A stretch of 64,000 nucleotides of DNA from Rhodanobacteraceae bacterium (GTDB lineage Bacteria; Pseudomonadota; Gammaproteobacteria; Xanthomonadales; SZUA-5), in the NCBI GenBank assembly GCA_024234055.1, contig JACKOW010000012.1, positions 60,406 through 124,405 of the forward strand. The letters run 5' to 3'. The translations under genes were made by a program, and so were the position numbers. Below, one piece after another: positions 61,694 to 64,000 of this stretch; position 1 is the first letter of the stretch, and each line of letters opens with the position of its first letter. The notes below the pieces were generated by a model. The model saw nothing but the letters and a program-made list of their open reading frames with translations. It was not told where the DNA came from and did not search any database.

Positions 61694-64000
61694 TCAACGC
61701 TTCCAGGGTGCCTCGACCATTCGTTCTGCCCAGCCCAGCCGGGTCGCCGCCGCAGGCAGCTCATGCCGCGGATACTCGTCATCATCGGTCAGTGCTTTCA
61801 ACGCAGCGAAGGCGATGGCCCTGGCATCGATCTCGAAGAAGTCGCGCAAGCCCGCGCGGGTATCGCTGCGCCCGAAGCCGTCGGTGCCCAGCGTGACGTA
61901 GCGACGCGGCACGAAGGCGCGGATCAGTTCGGGCAACGCTCGCACATAATCGCTGGCGGCGATGACCGGCCCCCAACTGTTGCCAAGTTGTCGAGTGACG
62001 TAGGGCAGGGCGGGGTCGGCGTCGAGCTGCACCCGAGAGCGGCGTTCGCAATCGATGCCGTCACGCTGCAACTCGGTCCAGCTGGTCACGCTCCAGACCT
62101 GGGCCTCCACGCCGTAGTCCGCCAGCAGCTCGGCGGCCTGCAGCGCCTGCGCCAGAATGGCGCCCGAGGCCAGCAACTGCACTTGAAGCCGGGACTCGGG
62201 ACTCGGGACTCGGGACTCGGCCTTGACGCGAGGACTAGGCCGCTTGAGCTTGGCCAATGCCTTGGCTTCGATTTCTCGAATTCGCTGACGGGTGACGTTG
62301 AACTGAGCGCTGACATCCGCCAGCGATGGATTCAGAGTCAGCACATCAATAACCCGCTGCTCAGCATCCGCAGACAAATCAACTCCTTGCGCGTTCTGGC
62401 TTTGGGCGAGTCCCGAGTCCCGAGTCCCGAGTCCCGGCTCCACGGCCTTCAGCAAGTACATGCCCCGCAACACCCCCTCGCGTACGCCCTCGGGCATCGA
62501 CGGCTGGGCGTAGTTCTCGTTGCCGACGGTGAGGTAGTAGAAGACATCGGTCTGCTCGGCCAGCATCTCTTCGATGCCGCGCTGCAGGATGATGGCGATC
62601 TCGTAGGCAAAGGCCGGGTCGTAGGCGCGGCAGTTGGGCACTGTGGCGAAGCCGAGGTGGCTGGCGCCGTCCTGATGCTGCAGTCCTTCGCCACCGAGGG
62701 TGGTGCGGCCACTGGTGGCGCCGAGCAGGAAACCGCGGGCGCGCTGATCGGCGGCGGCCCAGATCAGATCACCGACGCGCTGCCAGCCGAACATCGAGTA
62801 ATAGATGTAGCAGGGCAGCATCGGCAGATCGTGGGTGCTGTAGCTGGTGGCTGCGGCGATCCAGGAACTGATCGCGCCGGCTTCGGAGATGCCTTCCTCC
62901 AGAATCTGGCCGCTTTTTTCCTCGCGGTAATAGAGCATCGAGCCCAGATCCTCAGGCTCGTACATCTGTCCCAGCGGCGCGTAGATGCCAACCTGACGGA
63001 ACAGGCTGGCCATGCCGAAGGTGCGGGCTTCATCGGCCACGATCGGCACCACGCGCTGGCCGATGTGCTCGTCCTTGAGCAGATTGCCGAGCATGCGCAC
63101 CACCGCCATCGTGGTCGACATGGCTTTCTGATCGGCTTCCAGGGCGAAGCGGGCAAAGGACTCGACCGCCGGTGCCGGCAAGGGTGCACTGGACTGCTGC
63201 CGGCGCCTTGGCAACTCGCCGCCGAGCGTTTGCCGGCGCGCCCGCAGATAGCGCATCTCGGCACTGTCCTCGGCCGGTTTGTAGAACTTCAGGGCTTCGA
63301 CATCGGCATCGCTAAGCGGCAGGCCGAAGCGGTCGCGAAAGGCTTTCAGTTCATCGACATCCAGTTTCTTGTGCTGATGGGTGGTCATGCGGCCCTGACC
63401 GGCCTTGCCCATGCCAAAACCCTTCATGGTCTTGGCCAGGACCACCGTCGGCTGACCCTTGTGTGCGAGCGCCGCCGCATAGGCCGCATGCAGCTTGCGG
63501 GCATCGTGGCCGCCGCGCTTGAGGCGATCGATGTCGGCATCGGAGAGATCGGCTACCAGCCGCGCCAGTTCGGCGTTCTGGCCGAAGAAGCGCTCGCGGT
63601 TGTAGGCGCCATCGTTGGCCGAGAAGGTCTGGAACTGGCCATCAACCGTTTGCGCAAAAGCCCGCAGCAGCTCGCCGCTGACATCGCGTGCGAACAGCGG
63701 ATCCCAGTCCGACCCCCAGATCACCTTGATCACATTCCAGCCGGCGCCGGCGAACAGCGCCTCCAGCTCGTCGATGATCCGACTGTTGCCGCGCACCGGG
63801 CCGTCCAGGCGCTGCAGATTGCAGTTGATGACGAAAGTCAGATTGTCGAGGCGCTCGCGGGCGGCCAAAGACAGCGCACCGATGGATTCGGGCTCATCCA
63901 TCTCGCCATCGCCGAAGAAGCCCCAGACCCGGCGGTTCTGGGTGGCGGCGAGGCCACGATGCTCCAGATAGCGCAGAAAACGGGCTTGATAGATCGAGTT
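61694..64000 (-). CDS. aceE: Pyruvate dehydrogenase E1 component, homodimeric type (5' end missing)
   Basis: The frame is open to the window edge, so 768 residues of the usual ~890 are seen. Thiamine diphosphate binding GDGEMDEPES is at the start of the visible part, followed by FVINCNLQRLDGPVRGN, and the second half has EEGISEAGAISSWIAAATSY and FGFQRVGD-like FGWQRVGDLIW. It decarboxylates pyruvate and passes the acetyl group to E2. The family is conserved and essential for aerobic pyruvate use. An in-frame insert (62188-62438) separates LKAVE from VQLLASG, which adjoin in other AceE. AceF would be elsewhere; the gene is followed by the FHA regulator. Confidence 0.95.
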   Translation of the reverse strand, partial: NSIYQARFLRYLEHRGLAATQNRRVWGFFGDGEMDEPESIGALSLAARERLDNLTFVINCNLQRLDGPVRGNSRIIDELEALFAGAGWNVIKVIWGSDWDPLFARDVSGELLRAFAQTVDGQFQTFSANDGAYNRERFFGQNAELARLVADLSDADIDRLKRGGHDARKLHAAYAAALAHKGQPTVVLAKTMKGFGMGKAGQGRMTTHQHKKLDVDELKAFRDRFGLPLSDADVEALKFYKPAEDSAEMRYLRARRQTLGGELPRRRQQSSAPLPAPAVESFARFALEADQKAMSTTMAVVRMLGNLLKDEHIGQRVVPIVADEARTFGMASLFRQVGIYAPLGQMYEPEDLGSMLYYREEKSGQILEEGISEAGAISSWIAAATSYSTHDLPMLPCYIYYSMFGWQRVGDLIWAAADQRARGFLLGATSGRTTLGGEGLQHQDGASHLGFATVPNCRAYDPAFAYEIAIILQRGIEEMLAEQTDVFYYLTVGNENYAQPSMPEGVREGVLRGMYLLKAVEPGLGTRDSGLAQSQNAQGVDLSADAEQRVIDVLTLNPSLADVSAQFNVTRQRIREIEAKALAKLKRPSPRVKAESRVPSPESRLQVQLLASGAILAQALQAAELLADYGVEAQVWSVTSWTELQRDGIDCERRSRVQLDADPALPYVTRQLGNSWGPVIAASDYVRALPELIRAFVPRRYVTLGTDGFGRSDTRAGLRDFFEIDARAIAFAALKALTDDDEYPRHELPAAATRLGWAERMVEAPWKR
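62188..62438. mobile_element. In-frame palindromic insertion element in aceE
   Basis: A 251-base insert bounded by perfect 32-base inverted repeats (62188-62219 and 62407-62438), each made of four GGGACTC units. On the aceE strand it adds about 83 residues, of which ADVSAQFNVTRQRIREIEAK, continuing ALAKLKRPS, closely follows RpoD region 4.2 (F-x-V-T-R-x-R-I-R-x-I-E-A-K-A-L-x-K-L). The ends translate as PGLGTRDSG and RVPSPESR. The inner part is lower in GC than aceE. It keeps the frame, as Rickettsia palindromic elements do, but it is not related to them by sequence. Confidence 0.85.

Overview
The window is high-GC, gene-dense gammaproteobacterial DNA. The best guess is Lysobacterales (Xanthomonadales), judging from REP-like elements of the GTAGGAGCGACC type, a homodimeric-type AceE, NosA/OprC-type and RegBA genes, and secreted proteins with an F-x-D-G-F-E motif. 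Codon use looks uniform and no insertion sequence, CRISPR array, rRNA or tRNA was seen.

Layout. 1-2111: end of an ABC-2 permease with a DesK/DesR-like two-component pair. 2161-11490: ECF sigma factor, Ser/Thr kinase with TPRs, and two large secreted beta-rich proteins. 11991-14952: orphan OmpR-type regulator, patatin phospholipase, tiny basic protein, serine hydrolase. 15090-20484: a complete plasmid-type replicon module: 22-bp-phased iterons, parA-parB, an iteron copy placed as operator on rep, a Rep_3-type initiator, more iterons, a dif-like site and a tyrosine recombinase. Because core genes (aceE, isocitrate dehydrogenase) lie nearby, this is either a chromid origin or a plasmid integrated in the chromosome. 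20491-29644: assorted genes including RluF, a degenerate REC-EAL protein and rquA (rhodoquinone synthesis) behind a well-placed FNR-type promoter. 29780-35588: urease operon ureD-A-(HPGH peptide)-B-C-E-F-G on the minus strand, with a palindromic element between ureC and ureE. 35756-44057: ankyrin lipoprotein, secreted protein, purine permease, a copper-type TonB receptor and the RegB/RegA redox pair, with FNR-like boxes at two promoters. 44246-54470: J-domain protein, LolA-like protein, a large beta-propeller protein, LysR regulator, NADP isocitrate dehydrogenase and an ECF sigma pair.

The most striking system is 54545-61588 (minus strand): an FHA/AAA+ enhancer-binding-type regulator, a Ser/Thr kinase with TPRs, a 72-residue peptide that looks like a split-borosin precursor, and an 850-residue membrane protein in which periplasmic TPRs and a GGDEF domain are fused to a borosin-type peptide-backbone N-methyltransferase. 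This links a RiPP-type modification enzyme directly to signal transduction. I know of no described equivalent, but could not search.

Next to it, aceE (61694 to the window edge) carries an in-frame 251-bp insert with perfect 32-bp inverted ends that encodes a piece resembling sigma-70 region 4.2. A redox theme (rquA, RegBA, FNR-like boxes, copper receptor) suggests a facultatively microaerobic or anaerobic lifestyle.
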